The translations under genes and the position numbers were made by a program. Source: Lineus longissimus (taxonomy: Eukaryota; Nemertea; Pilidiophora; Heteronemertea; Lineidae). Taken from it: a stretch of DNA of 64,000 nucleotides. The DNA lies in NCBI RefSeq assembly GCF_910592395.1, contig NC_088312.1, positions 11,906,001 through 11,970,000 of the forward strand, read 5' to 3'. Shown piece by piece: positions 47,681-57,163 of the stretch (positions within the stretch are counted from its first letter, which is position 1; each line of letters starts with the position of its first letter). Below the pieces are notes generated by a model, which did not search any database, was not told the DNA's origin, and saw only the letters and a list, made by a program, of their open reading frames with translations.

Positions 47681-48217
47681 TACTTGAATACATTGCCTGG
47701 TTTAGTTTCTGTAAAGAAATCCTAACTGTAACTAAGGTCTCCATGCATACTGATGAAAATATTGATAGCGTTATTAACGATTGGTGATGGTATATACAGC
47801 AGCTACTTTGGATGAGAACGCAGCATCTGATGAGATATTTTGATTCTGATCTTATCCTGTAATTGGACCAGATATGGATGGATCTGGCTGCTTCACAGAT
47901 CTGTTATGCATCCCTCTGGTCTCAATCAGTAAAAACATAAATAGCTTTGGCTTATCCCGTCTGTTTTAGAACAAAATGTGTACATTTGCTGTAACATGTC
48001 ATTGGAGAGTACCCAAAATTTGAGATAGCATTTCTTGACAACTCTCCAGTGTTAGGGTTTGTTTTTTCAAGTACGAATTCTGTGTTGTTTGGTCCACTGC
48101 ATCATTGGAGAATACTCGTTCCAAAAATTTGAATCGCCTTTGGAATGCTCCAAAGTGCAGGTCATCTTAATGTACGGCTTCCATGCTGTATTTTGTGGAC
48201 TGCACCATTGGAGAAGA

Positions 48218-48413
48218 CAGTAGAACCTCTCTATTAAGGACACCCTCGGGACTGACAAGTGCTGTCCTTAATAGAGAGGTGTACTGATTAGGGAGGTCAA
48301 ATTGAATGAAAACAACCAATTTGGGACCAAACCTAGTGTCCTTAATAGAGAGGTTGTCTTTAATAGAGAGATTGTCCTTAATAGAGAGGTGTCCGGTAAG
48401 GGAGGTGTTACTG
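48218..48413. repeat. TA-type MITE, TTAAGGACA family, extra internal repeats
   Basis: Left CAGTAGAACCTCTC, right GGAGGTGTTACTG. The right half carries three successive copies of TCCTTAATAGAGAG-like sequence, an internal expansion not seen in the other copies. Confidence 0.7.
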
Positions 48414-48555
48414 TACTCAGGATTCATGATATGTCAATTTCTCATGATTGGTTGGTTGAGCTAAAACAGACAGAAACAGGTTCGAATGATTGATCGGTAT
48501 AGGTTGCATTGGTAGAGTTTGCGACGCTCAATCAAGCAGAAGATTATCGTAAACA

Positions 48556-48836
48556 TTAGGAGCGGTGCAGTGGAAACATCCCCCCCCCGTCACCTCTGAA
48601 GTCCCGGGTTTGATTACCGGTCGGTCCCTGTACACTCATGTGATAGAGAGGGCAACTCTCTTCGACAGTGTAGGTTTCCTCCGGGGTCTCCGGTTTCCTC
48701 CCACTTACACTATAATCGTCCAATATTGTTTATAGAGCTATCAATGTCCCAGTTGACGTTCAGCTCTCGGCTCAATATTTAGGAGGAGATGTCTTAACTC
48801 ACAAAGTTCATTCAATCCTGAAATAAATTGTGATTG
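48556..48836 (+). mobile_element. SINE with degenerate tRNA-like head
   Basis: GCGGTGCAGTGG and GTCCCGGGTTTGATTACCGG are box A/B-like. The body GTTTCCTCCGGGGTCTCCGG with ATAGAGCTATCAATGTCCC is shared with 51255-51482. A run of 8 C lies inside the head. Confidence 0.6.
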
Positions 48837-50106
48837 ATTTTGATATGCTTCGCCATAGTGCAATAGTCAGTAAGATAAAAATTGTTTGGGTTGGTGTCGC
48901 GTGGAATGGCCTATCGACAGAAATGTTTATCATGAACATGACAAGCCTTGTTTGGATTATTGGAATCAGATAATTGGTTAATCCAGTTGGAAGGACCGAA
49001 GATCATTCACAGAAAAGGAATCGTGATCAATATTGATACGATTTTTACATCTATCGTCATTCACTTGCTGCAATAGTCCATCAGATTTGATTACTGGTGA
49101 GTGTTGGATACAAGAATCCTAAGCCTTATCTGAGCTATAGCCAGAACAGTCAGAAACCCTTAGTTGTGCAAAGTTTATGATATAACTGATTAATTTACAA
49201 CAATCAGCCATGGAAGTGTCCTCAGTTCTTCTATGAGGACATTGGATCAGAGATTGGAGAACTCCGACCAAAAGGCCACAAATGTCACAAAATCAGTTTC
49301 GCTGTGATTTTATTCAAAGAATTTGCATCCAGGATCAGCAATGTCATCCTTGTCCTGGAGAAGTTGAACTTGATTGTTTCAATGGTCTCCAACAGCAAAG
49401 CAAATTTTAGCTGTTTTGCACTTGTTTTGGTCTGAGGATCAGCATTAAAATTCACTGCAAGAAGATGCCCGCACTACACTCCTGAGCTTGACAAATTCCC
49501 TGATAGCCCTGAACCAACCTGAAAGCGATCAGTCAAAGCAAAACGTCAGCTGCGACGGAAATTAACATTGGCCTTCAAACTCTGAACCTTTAAACTTCCG
49601 TTTGAGGATTTAGTATCAAGGCTGAAGCTTTGTGACTAATTTCTTTCGTAGGTTTCGATTGATATTCTTGAATTTGGACTATGACAGGGAGGGGGTGTCC
49701 CTTTGAAATCCTTCAGTGCTATCAGGTCTCAAGATATGACTCACATTATAAATCCTGTGCGACTACGCCGTCTGACACCGATTGCACGGATGTTGCACTG
49801 ACACACCTGGCTGCGACCGTATGATGGTAATCACGCCCGATCATTCGATCTACGCGAAATCTCCCTCCCGAGGTTTGTAGATAATGATTTTTGATTGGCT
49901 GTCATCAAGCAGATCAGATGGAACCTCCATCATTGTGATCGGCAATTATCAACTATGATATTAGGTTGGTAGTGTTGGTGATTGACTGTGCGTGATTCGA
50001 CATCACTGCTTTCAATCTAGGTTATTCAAAAATTGCCTGGGGAAAATTTAAAGTATTTCTTTATTCTGTTTCCACAGTTGTAGAAAAATGTATGCATGTA
50101 CAAGTA
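48837..50106. other. intron 3: nothing recognised
   Basis: No features supported. Confidence 0.4.
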
Positions 50107-50268
50107 CAGTGGAACCTCCCTTAGCGGACACCTCTCTATTAAGGACACTAGTTTTTGTCTCTAATTGGTTCTTTCCAATCAATTTGACCTCTCTAATCAG
50201 GACACCTCTCTATTAAGGACAGCACTTGTCAGTCCCGAGGGTGTCCTTAAATAGGGAGGTTCTATTGT
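50107..50268. repeat. TA-flanked MITE, TTAAGGACA family, cleanest copy
   Basis: CAGTGGAACCTCCCTTAGCG on the left, GGGAGGTTCTATTG on the right, TA flanks. The 162-bp unit folds end to end. Confidence 0.7.
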
Positions 50269-51254
50269 ATACAGGTTTTTACCTGACATAGTCTGAATTA
50301 GTGGCAGAAAGTTCAAATAGACATGGATAGAAGGTTCAAAAGAATTTAAAACTCGGTTCTCTTTTCAGTCTTTCCCCTCCCACACCCTCATTGAAAAGTT
50401 CCCAGATCCTGTCAGTTGTGGGACAGCCATAGTCAAAAGTAATCTACCACACATGAGGATTATGTGCGCAAAGGATGTACTTTTGACTGCAGTGCTGTAT
50501 TCATTAATTATTTCATGTTCATAAACTGGAGTTTATTACATACCATAATTTTGCACGCATTTTGACAAGGGAATGGATTTTGCTGTTTTGTAGTCGGATT
50601 AATTTCCTACCAAGTTTTATAACCTAAAGCATGCCTCCAAATAGATTGGGTCACAAGAAGGATGATAAAAGTCTTAGTTCCACCTATCTAATATCCCCAG
50701 TTTTTTCGACACCCGTCTCTTCACTGTGTGTAAGAAAAACCCAGTGAGGGATTCCACCTATAAAATCAGCGTAAAATATTGTTAGTCAATCCGGCGACAG
50801 GTGCCGCTGCACTTAGTGACTCTCCTGTGTTTTTTAAATGTTGGAGGTTAGAAAGTGTGTATCACGCATGCGCCGTAGGGACAGCAATTACAGAAATCGA
50901 ACGCGCCATCTGTCGCCGTGCTAAGGAACTACAGATTGCCGTGTTTCTTGTGCTTCCACCTATTAGAAAACCCGTGTCAAACCCGTGTTTAAAATAGCCC
51001 CATTGAGCTTTAATATTTAAGCACCGCAATTCAAAGGTGGAAGCGCAAAAAACACGGGGATTTACTAGGTGGCAGCGCAACTAATGAGACGGTCAGTATT
51101 GCCTGCTATTATGGGATGGCGCACAGCTCGGTGCGTTCTGATTGATGGAGAAAAGACTGCTACAAGCGCATAATACAATTCTACTCTTGACCAATCGGCA
51201 CTAGTTTCGCTTCATCTTGCATGAAAGAGACACAGACGTAGTGTCATTCCAAGG
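50269..51254. other. intron 3: nothing recognised
   Basis: 50800-51110 is somewhat GC-richer with a partial palindrome (GTGCTTCCACCTATTAGAAA versus GGTGGAAGCGCAAAAAACAC), possibly a worn element. No gene seen. Confidence 0.35.
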
Positions 51255-51482
51255 TTGAGTTGCGCAGTGCCTGTCACCCCTGAGGTCCCGGGTTCGATAA
51301 CCAGTCAGTCACGATACCCTAATGTGATAGAGAGGGTGACTCCTTGACAGCGTTGTTTGCCTCTGAGGTCTCTGGTTTTCTCCTACTTACATATAAAAAA
51401 TCACGCAATAAAAGTTTATAGAGCTAATAATGTGCTAGTTGATGGTCAGCTCTAAACTCAGTATCTTTTATGTCATTCCACA
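51255..51482 (+). mobile_element. SINE, same family as 48556-48836
   Basis: Head with GAGGTCCCGGGTTCGATAAC; body AATGTGATAGAGAGGGTGAC and ATAGAGCTAATAATGTGCTA. Confidence 0.6.
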
Positions 51483-51509
51483 GTTTTCAGGTAATGTGGA
51501 ATGTGTACA

Positions 51510-51702
51510 CAGTCCAAAACACATATGACATCCGTCCTGCTTTGCGTCAGTAACCCGTGAGTTGCGCTCCAATGACGCACCAGTGATGCATGCGGCTATC
51601 TCTCTATGTTTTGCGTATATTACACTTGGCCTACACGCGACCAACGCGCTAGGTAGCGCGTCAGAGACACGATTTACTGGATGTCATTTGTGATTTGGAC
51701 TG
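51510..51702. repeat. TA-type MITE, CAGTCCAAATCAC family, copy 3
   Basis: Left CAGTCCAAAACACATATGAC, right CATTTGTGATTTGGACTG followed by TA. The interior tracks copy 1 (GCGTCAGT, CACCAGTGATGCA, ATCTCTCTATGTTTTGCGTA). Confidence 0.7.
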
Positions 51703-52093
51703 TATGTGTAGCATTATCATCCTTCCAGCAAGATATGCGTGAAACCAATCTACCCTGCCCGAGTTTTGACATAACATGCTAATATATCCTCTTTCCCCAT
51801 CTCTCCGATATCATTGCATCTAGACTTATGCTCACCGAGTCTCGGCACGAAAAGCTACGTCATCTACTTCACTGCGGCTCAGCCCTCCCAAGGTGCGATA
51901 TCTACACTCACACTGCATGCGTTAGGCATTTAAGTTCAATTGAAGAGTTTCATTGCAAGAAGCGATATGCACCATCTTAAAGGGACAACTTTGGCGTGAG
52001 ATATGTTGGGTTTTCGTACGAAAATGGCCTCCAGCTGGACCGTTACTTCTCCAAGGAGGATAGCGTACTGCAAAATTTTATGTCGTTCATACT

Positions 52094-52257
52094 CTACCCA
52101 GGTCAGACTTTTGCATATGTACTCATATCGGATCTACCCGAGGAATTATTTAACTAATTACATTAGAAAATAACCAGCCAGTTCACAAGGCTACGTCCAG
52201 GCGGCGCCCCTGTACAGCCCATCAACCGTGCAAGCCGCCATATTGCCAGTACTTTTT
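52094..52257 (+). repeat. left inverted terminal repeat of DIRS
   Basis: 164 bp from CTACCCAGGTCAGAC to GTACTTTTT. By eye it is identical to the reverse complement of 58645-58808. The terminal 20 bp outside it (52074-52093) differs from the right side, as usual for DIRS. Confidence 0.9.
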
Positions 52258-52539
52258 CCTCGGCGCCTTGTATCACAAGCACCGAGTTTCTGCTGCTGTT
52301 TGCGTTGATTCCCCCGCGACAGTATTGAGAAGGATCCTCCCCCGGACGTCCGTTTTGGAGCTGCCGATTTCAGGAAGCGGGTGAGACCATTCCTTTACCC
52401 ATCTTTCTCTGAATTCGTCACTTAGAACGCTTTTTCTTCGCCGTTCTCCCAAAAATTTTTCTCGCTCCAGGCTCCGGTCACGTGACCAAATAAATCCAAG
52501 TTTTTCTTATCGTTCACTTTCTTTGTGTGGCCTCTCAAG
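52258..52539 (+). other. DIRS 5' untranslated region
   Basis: No ATG occurs between the left repeat and 52540. A possible splice donor GCG|GTGAGA is at 52378-52379, with pyrimidine-rich sequence and CAG acceptors at 52468-52470 and 52628-52630. Confidence 0.45.
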
Positions 52540-55047
52540 ATGCTGGCTCTGCCGCTCTTGTTAGCGTCCTTCTTGTCCTTATTGGGCTTTCCAGCCCTCT
52601 TATTGGGCCTGTTACCCTTCTGGGTATTCAGGTGCCCGGGTGCCGGTGTATCGGGGATTATTAGTCCCCGTCCCGGTTCGTCCCCGGCTCGCCAGTCCGC
52701 CCCGTCGGACTCGGCGACTGCGGTTTCGTCCGCTGCCGGGACGCTGCCTTCTGCTTCTCCGGCCCCTCGGCCGTCGAAGAAGCAGAAGCCGACCCGGAGA
52801 GGCCCCAGAAAGTCTGGTGCGGCCTCTTCTAAGTCCCCCTCCGCTGTTTCTTCTCAGCGGGGGCGAGGCCCCCGGAGCTCTGGCGCCGTTTCGGCGCCCG
52901 ACTCCGGGGCTCGGGCCGGGCACCCTCCATTCGGAGGTGTGCCCCCCGGGTTCTCTCCTAGGTTGAGCGCCGGTGACCCCCTCATCGGGGCGCCCCCTAG
53001 GGAGATTGGCTCCTCCCCCCTTTCACAGGGGGTCGAAGTGAGCGGGACTCTGGACGCTTTGCGTCCCGATCCCCTGGGCGTGGAGCATACCCCGCTGGAG
53101 GCAGACCTCCTGATTCAGGAACTCCTCCGGCTACCGGCCGTGGAGTCCTTAGTCACGTCTAAGCCCCCACCTGGCCGGGTTTCCTCCGCCCTCCCCCGTC
53201 GGGACCCCCCTGCTGCGGCATTGGGTCGTCCCCCGTCCTCCTCCGGGTTGGATGTGCCTCCGGCAGTGTCTTCGGTTGTGACTGTCTCGTCAGATCACAC
53301 CGTCACATCTGACCGCTCTGAGGCGACGGGGCGTATCCCATCGGGTTATGAGGCCTGGCAGGCGGCTCACCCCAATTTCCGTCCCCTTCTGAGGACGTCG
53401 ACCGCCTCCCCGTGGGTTACTGCAGACTCGGGCGTCACCCCCCCTGTTCTGCCGCCCCCTCTTGTCTCGCACGGAGGTGACCTACCCCCCTGGGGTAGGG
53501 GTGCGACAATGGGGCATTACGTCCGTTCTAGAGACCCTAGGGTCTGTCCGGACGTCGGGAGGGTTCGCCCCACGATTTCGCCGGTGCGACCCCGTCCCTC
53601 CCTGTCTGGCTCTGCGGGTCTGAGCTCCACCCCCTTTGTGGTGAGTAGCCCCCCGCCATCCCTGCCTGCCCCAGGTATGTCCAGACAGGATCCCCGGCCT
53701 ATCGCACCGGGCCTTACGGCCCAGCAGCGTCAGGTCCTGCAGAGTTTGGCTGCCCATCTGGAGACCAAAAATCTCTCAGATAGGGCCCCTCAGCAGCAGG
53801 CCGGGAGACCAGTGGCCTTTGAGCTGCCCCAAGTCCCCATGGAGGTCGACTATCAATTCGATGAGTCGCAATCTTCCATCGGGCAGGCCCCTCAGGCTGA
53901 CTGCCCCTCTGGAACAGAGGACCCCACCATTGTGGCTGGGATGCGCGATCTTCGCGCGCTCGTCCGGCAGTTCGTGCCGACCGAGCATTGTCCTCTCCCG
54001 CCGGTCAACCCCGCGCTCGGCCGTGCTCCCTTCGATCTTTTCGGGGATGCCGACGAGCCGGACTTGGCTGCCGTGCCGGACCGGGCACTCGATGAGTTGC
54101 CCCCCTCCCCTGCCTTGATCAGAGCCTCTCATTGGCTCGATTCAACGCTTAGGGACACGGCGCCGTCCTGCGGGGGCCACCAGCGCTCCCTGGTCTCGAC
54201 TTTGCCGTCGACTGGACCGGGAGCCTGGACGAAGGCGGGGAAGCGCTTCACGGCCACTTCCCCTCACAGTCCTTCGTATAGGCCAGAATACTATAGAGTA
54301 TCGCCGTCGGGGACTGACCCGGTCTCACTCCTCCCCTTGAGGGATGATGTGCAGCTCGCCGGGTTGGTCGTTCCGAAAGTCCTCACGTCTGCTCCTATGA
54401 GGGATGCCAAGAACGATGAGGCCCTGGCCAAGGAGACGCAGTCGGTGTTATCGTACGCCGACTTGACGCTCTGTGCCCTGTCCAGGTCGTTGGCTGCGGA
54501 CGCCACGGATGAGCAACGCATCCTGGCTATGTCCTTACAGCAGTCACTGCAACATGCCAGTGACTTAGCTGCCAAACAAGCAGCCAACGCGGTGCTGAAG
54601 CGCCGGGACCTCCTCATCGAGGGGCTGAGTGTGGTCCGCGCCCAGTTTCTGCGCGGGGCCTTGCGGACCGCCCCTTTGGGCGGTCCCTTCTTATTCCACG
54701 ATTCGCTGCCTGATACCTTAGGGGCTCAGCGCGAGTCGGATAAGAGTCGTGAGGGGGACCCTGCTCCCCCCAGACAGGCCCCCCGCCCGCGTTCCTCTTC
54801 ATGGTCCGCGGGCCGGGGACGTCAGCCGGAGTTTAGACGCCCCCGGGGTGCGTCGGCCTCTCGTGGGCCCTCGGCCTCGCAGGGCTCCTCCGGGTCTTTT
54901 CGTCCCCGAGGGCAGACAGAAGCTGCGGCTCCAGCCCGCCCCCCCAATAAGCGCCACCGCTCCTCAGGTCAGGGCGGAGGTGGCGGGCAGCCCAAGCGCC
55001 CCTTCCGGCCACAACAGCGGAAGGGTCGCGGGGGCAGGCGTCGGTGA
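52540..55047 (+). CDS. gag: DIRS ORF1, Gag-like protein (835 aa)
   Basis: Presumed nucleic-acid-binding structural protein of the element. The first ATG gives a Leu/Phe/Ala-rich leader (LALPLLLASFLSLLGFPALL) which is odd for Gag. It is followed by about 500 residues rich in Pro, Ser, Arg and Gly, then an Ala/Leu-rich, probably helical region around residues 620-730 (including ADLTLCALSRSLAAD and LFHDSLPD), and finally a Gly/Arg-rich tail with repeated RG and RGG-like groups that should bind RNA. The leader coincides with a T/C-rich tract ending in TTCAG|G at 52630, so it may be translated intron. The next in-frame Met is about 320 codons on. The last 300 bp overlap the RT frame, which is +1 relative to this one. 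No zinc knuckle seen. Confidence 0.75.
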   Translation: MLALPLLLASFLSLLGFPALLLGLLPFWVFRCPGAGVSGIISPRPGSSPARQSAPSDSATAVSSAAGTLPSASPAPRPSKKQKPTRRGPRKSGAASSKSPSAVSSQRGRGPRSSGAVSAPDSGARAGHPPFGGVPPGFSPRLSAGDPLIGAPPREIGSSPLSQGVEVSGTLDALRPDPLGVEHTPLEADLLIQELLRLPAVESLVTSKPPPGRVSSALPRRDPPAAALGRPPSSSGLDVPPAVSSVVTVSSDHTVTSDRSEATGRIPSGYEAWQAAHPNFRPLLRTSTASPWVTADSGVTPPVLPPPLVSHGGDLPPWGRGATMGHYVRSRDPRVCPDVGRVRPTISPVRPRPSLSGSAGLSSTPFVVSSPPPSLPAPGMSRQDPRPIAPGLTAQQRQVLQSLAAHLETKNLSDRAPQQQAGRPVAFELPQVPMEVDYQFDESQSSIGQAPQADCPSGTEDPTIVAGMRDLRALVRQFVPTEHCPLPPVNPALGRAPFDLFGDADEPDLAAVPDRALDELPPSPALIRASHWLDSTLRDTAPSCGGHQRSLVSTLPSTGPGAWTKAGKRFTATSPHSPSYRPEYYRVSPSGTDPVSLLPLRDDVQLAGLVVPKVLTSAPMRDAKNDEALAKETQSVLSYADLTLCALSRSLAADATDEQRILAMSLQQSLQHASDLAAKQAANAVLKRRDLLIEGLSVVRAQFLRGALRTAPLGGPFLFHDSLPDTLGAQRESDKSREGDPAPPRQAPRPRSSSWSAGRGRQPEFRRPRGASASRGPSASQGSSGSFRPRGQTEAAAPARPPNKRHRSSGQGGGGGQPKRPFRPQQRKGRGGRRR

Positions 55048-57163
55048 CTTGTCACCTTCTCCTCGGGCGCTAATAGGCGACACTCCCTCGGACTCTGTCG
55101 TTGGGGGCCGACTGCGCCATTTCGCAGCCTTTTGGGTCGGATGGTGTCAAAAAGGCTCCCCAGTCCCGGACATGCTCCGGCACGGGGTTCGCCTCGATTT
55201 TGCCCATCCTCCCCCAACGACATCGACTCCCCACCCGGTATTACCCCCCGTGGACCCGGCCAGGGCCGAAGCCCTTCGGTCCGAGGTCAACTCCCTCCTC
55301 CAGAAGGAGGCTGTCACGGTGGTGGAAGACCACTCCTCCCCGGGCTTTTACAGCCACATCTTCTTGGTTCCGAAGAAGTCGGGAAAATGGAGATTGGTCA
55401 TAGACCTGTCCAGCCTGAACCGGTTCCTCAGGGTACCCAGTTTCAGGATGGAAACAACAAGGTCAGTGGCAACAGCGGTGCAGCCCGACGATTGGGCCGT
55501 CTCCATGGACTTGCAGGATGCGTATTTTCACATCCCAGTCCATCCAGACTTTCAACATTTCCTTCGCTTTTACTTCGAAGGCAAAATTTATCAGTTTCAG
55601 GCCTTGCCTTTCGGCCTGGCTTCCGCTCCGCTTATTTTCACAACCGTCGTCAGGGCGTTCGCCGCCCCGTTTCACGCCTTGGGCTTCAAGCTCCATTGCT
55701 ACTTAGACGACTGGCTGCTGCGTTGCCAATCCCGTCCCCGTCTTCTCAAGCAGACTCGGTTCTTGCTCAAGACGGCGACCCAGGCCGGGTGGATAACAAA
55801 CTTAGAAAAATCCGAGCTAGACCCGTCTCAGGATTTTGTCTTCGTGGGAGTACGTTTCCGTACCAGAGAGGGCCTCATGTCCCCACCTCAGGACCGGGTC
55901 ACCAAGATCCGGTCTCTGATTCGGGCTTTCCGTCGTCGAGACAGCGCCACAGCCAGACAGTTCCTGTCCCTGCTGGGCCTGCTCAATTCGGCGGCGGACC
56001 AGGTTCCTCTCGGTCGCCTGTATATGCGCCCCCTCCAGCTCCTCCTACTCTCGAGTTGGCGCCCCTTCTCGGACCCACTCGATCGAGCAGTAGCACTCCC
56101 TTCCATGCTACTGGAGGACGTTTGGAGGTTCTGGGGGACGGGGACGGAGCTCCTCCGCGGGGTGCAGCTCCGTCCGTTACCCCCCCAGATGTCCCTCTTC
56201 ACGGACGCCTCCCTCTTCGGATGGGGGGCTCACCTGAACGAGGGCGACCTGACCACCAAGGGCACGTGGTCAGGGGAGGAGTCTCGCCTTTCGATCAATA
56301 TTCTCGAAATGCAGGCTGTCATCCTAGCCGTGAAGGCCTTTTCGTCCCGGTTACGGGGTCACAGGGTATCTCTGTTCTCCGACAACTCGACTGTCGTCGC
56401 CTATATTCGGAGACAAGGGGGAACGAGGTCCGACACTCTGTGTCGTCTGACATGGGACCTCCTACAATTTTGTCGTCGGCTGGACATCCAGCTCTTCCCC
56501 CGTCACATCCCCGGCAAGAGGAACATCCTGGCGGATGCTCTCTCCAGAGCCGATCGCTTAGTCCAGACCGAGTGGACCCTCCATCAGGAGATTGTGTCCC
56601 GGCTGGCCGGGATGTGGGACGCGCCGATTGTGGACCTTTTCGCCACTCGCCTCAACAAGAGATTCACCCTGTATTACTCCCCTCTCCCGGACGACGAGGC
56701 CTTGGGAGTAGACAGCCTGTCGGCCTCCTGGGACGGCCTCAATGCTTATGCATTCCCGCCAACCCCTCTGTTGCTGCCGGTTCTGAACAAAGTGGCCTCA
56801 TCGCGCGTCAGGCTTTGCCTGATCGCCCCTTGTTGGCCGAACCAAGCTTGGTTCCCGGTGTTGCTGGAGCTCCTGACGGACCACCCCCGCAGATTGCCGG
56901 AGTGGGACCGCCTGCTATATCACCCGATAGGCCGGGTCTACCATCAGGACCCTTCTTTCTACAGGCTTCACGCCTGGAGACTATCGGGCATTTCCTCCGA
57001 GAGAGAGGCTTTTCGGAGGACGTTATCCGAAAAGTCGCTCAGCCTCAGAGACAGTCTACCCTTACATCATACGACAGTAAGTGGCTCGTCTTTCGAGACT
57101 GGTGCGGAGAGCACGGAGTTTCTCCGATCGCTCCCACTCTTCCCAACTTCCTCGATTTCCTAA
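54749..57163 (+). CDS. pol: DIRS ORF2: reverse transcriptase, RNase H and Dam-like methyltransferase region
   Basis: Copies the element RNA into DNA. Counting from 54749 (start of the open frame, a GTG, not a proven start), the RT has VPKKSGKWRLVIDLSSLN, the first catalytic Asp in SMDLQDAYF (254), LPFGLASAP and the YLDD box (318-321; 55700-55711). RNase H follows with FTDASLFGWGAHL (Asp 486), NILEMQA (Glu 520), LFSDNSTVVAY (Asp 545) and DALSRAD. The end carries VDLFATRLNKRF (from 628) and AYAFPP (669), matching the Dam-like region typical of DIRS, with the usual (D/N)PP(Y/W) box reduced to FPP. The first ATG in frame lies after conserved sequence has begun (GGRLRHFAAFW), so expression probably needs a +1 shift from ORF1 or non-ATG initiation. 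It stops at 57161-57163, within the recombinase frame. Confidence 0.88.
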   Translation: MRGTLLPPDRPPARVPLHGPRAGDVSRSLDAPGVRRPLVGPRPRRAPPGLFVPEGRQKLRLQPAPPISATAPQVRAEVAGSPSAPSGHNSGRVAGAGVGDLSPSPRALIGDTPSDSVVGGRLRHFAAFWVGWCQKGSPVPDMLRHGVRLDFAHPPPTTSTPHPVLPPVDPARAEALRSEVNSLLQKEAVTVVEDHSSPGFYSHIFLVPKKSGKWRLVIDLSSLNRFLRVPSFRMETTRSVATAVQPDDWAVSMDLQDAYFHIPVHPDFQHFLRFYFEGKIYQFQALPFGLASAPLIFTTVVRAFAAPFHALGFKLHCYLDDWLLRCQSRPRLLKQTRFLLKTATQAGWITNLEKSELDPSQDFVFVGVRFRTREGLMSPPQDRVTKIRSLIRAFRRRDSATARQFLSLLGLLNSAADQVPLGRLYMRPLQLLLLSSWRPFSDPLDRAVALPSMLLEDVWRFWGTGTELLRGVQLRPLPPQMSLFTDASLFGWGAHLNEGDLTTKGTWSGEESRLSINILEMQAVILAVKAFSSRLRGHRVSLFSDNSTVVAYIRRQGGTRSDTLCRLTWDLLQFCRRLDIQLFPRHIPGKRNILADALSRADRLVQTEWTLHQEIVSRLAGMWDAPIVDLFATRLNKRFTLYYSPLPDDEALGVDSLSASWDGLNAYAFPPTPLLLPVLNKVASSRVRLCLIAPCWPNQAWFPVLLELLTDHPRRLPEWDRLLYHPIGRVYHQDPSFYRLHAWRLSGISSEREAFRRTLSEKSLSLRDSLPLHHTTVSGSSFETGAESTEFLRSLPLFPTSSIS

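Noticed and set aside
53776-54132. Minus-strand ORFs within the DIRS element
   Set aside because: Antisense shadows of GC-rich ORF1/ORF2; no recognisable domain.
55132-56940. Long open frame upstream of and in frame with the tyrosine recombinase, overlapping the RT
   Set aside because: Its peptide is Pro/Arg/Ser-rich with no domain; it is the shifted reading of a GC-rich RT gene. Only the part from about 56941 carries recombinase sequence.
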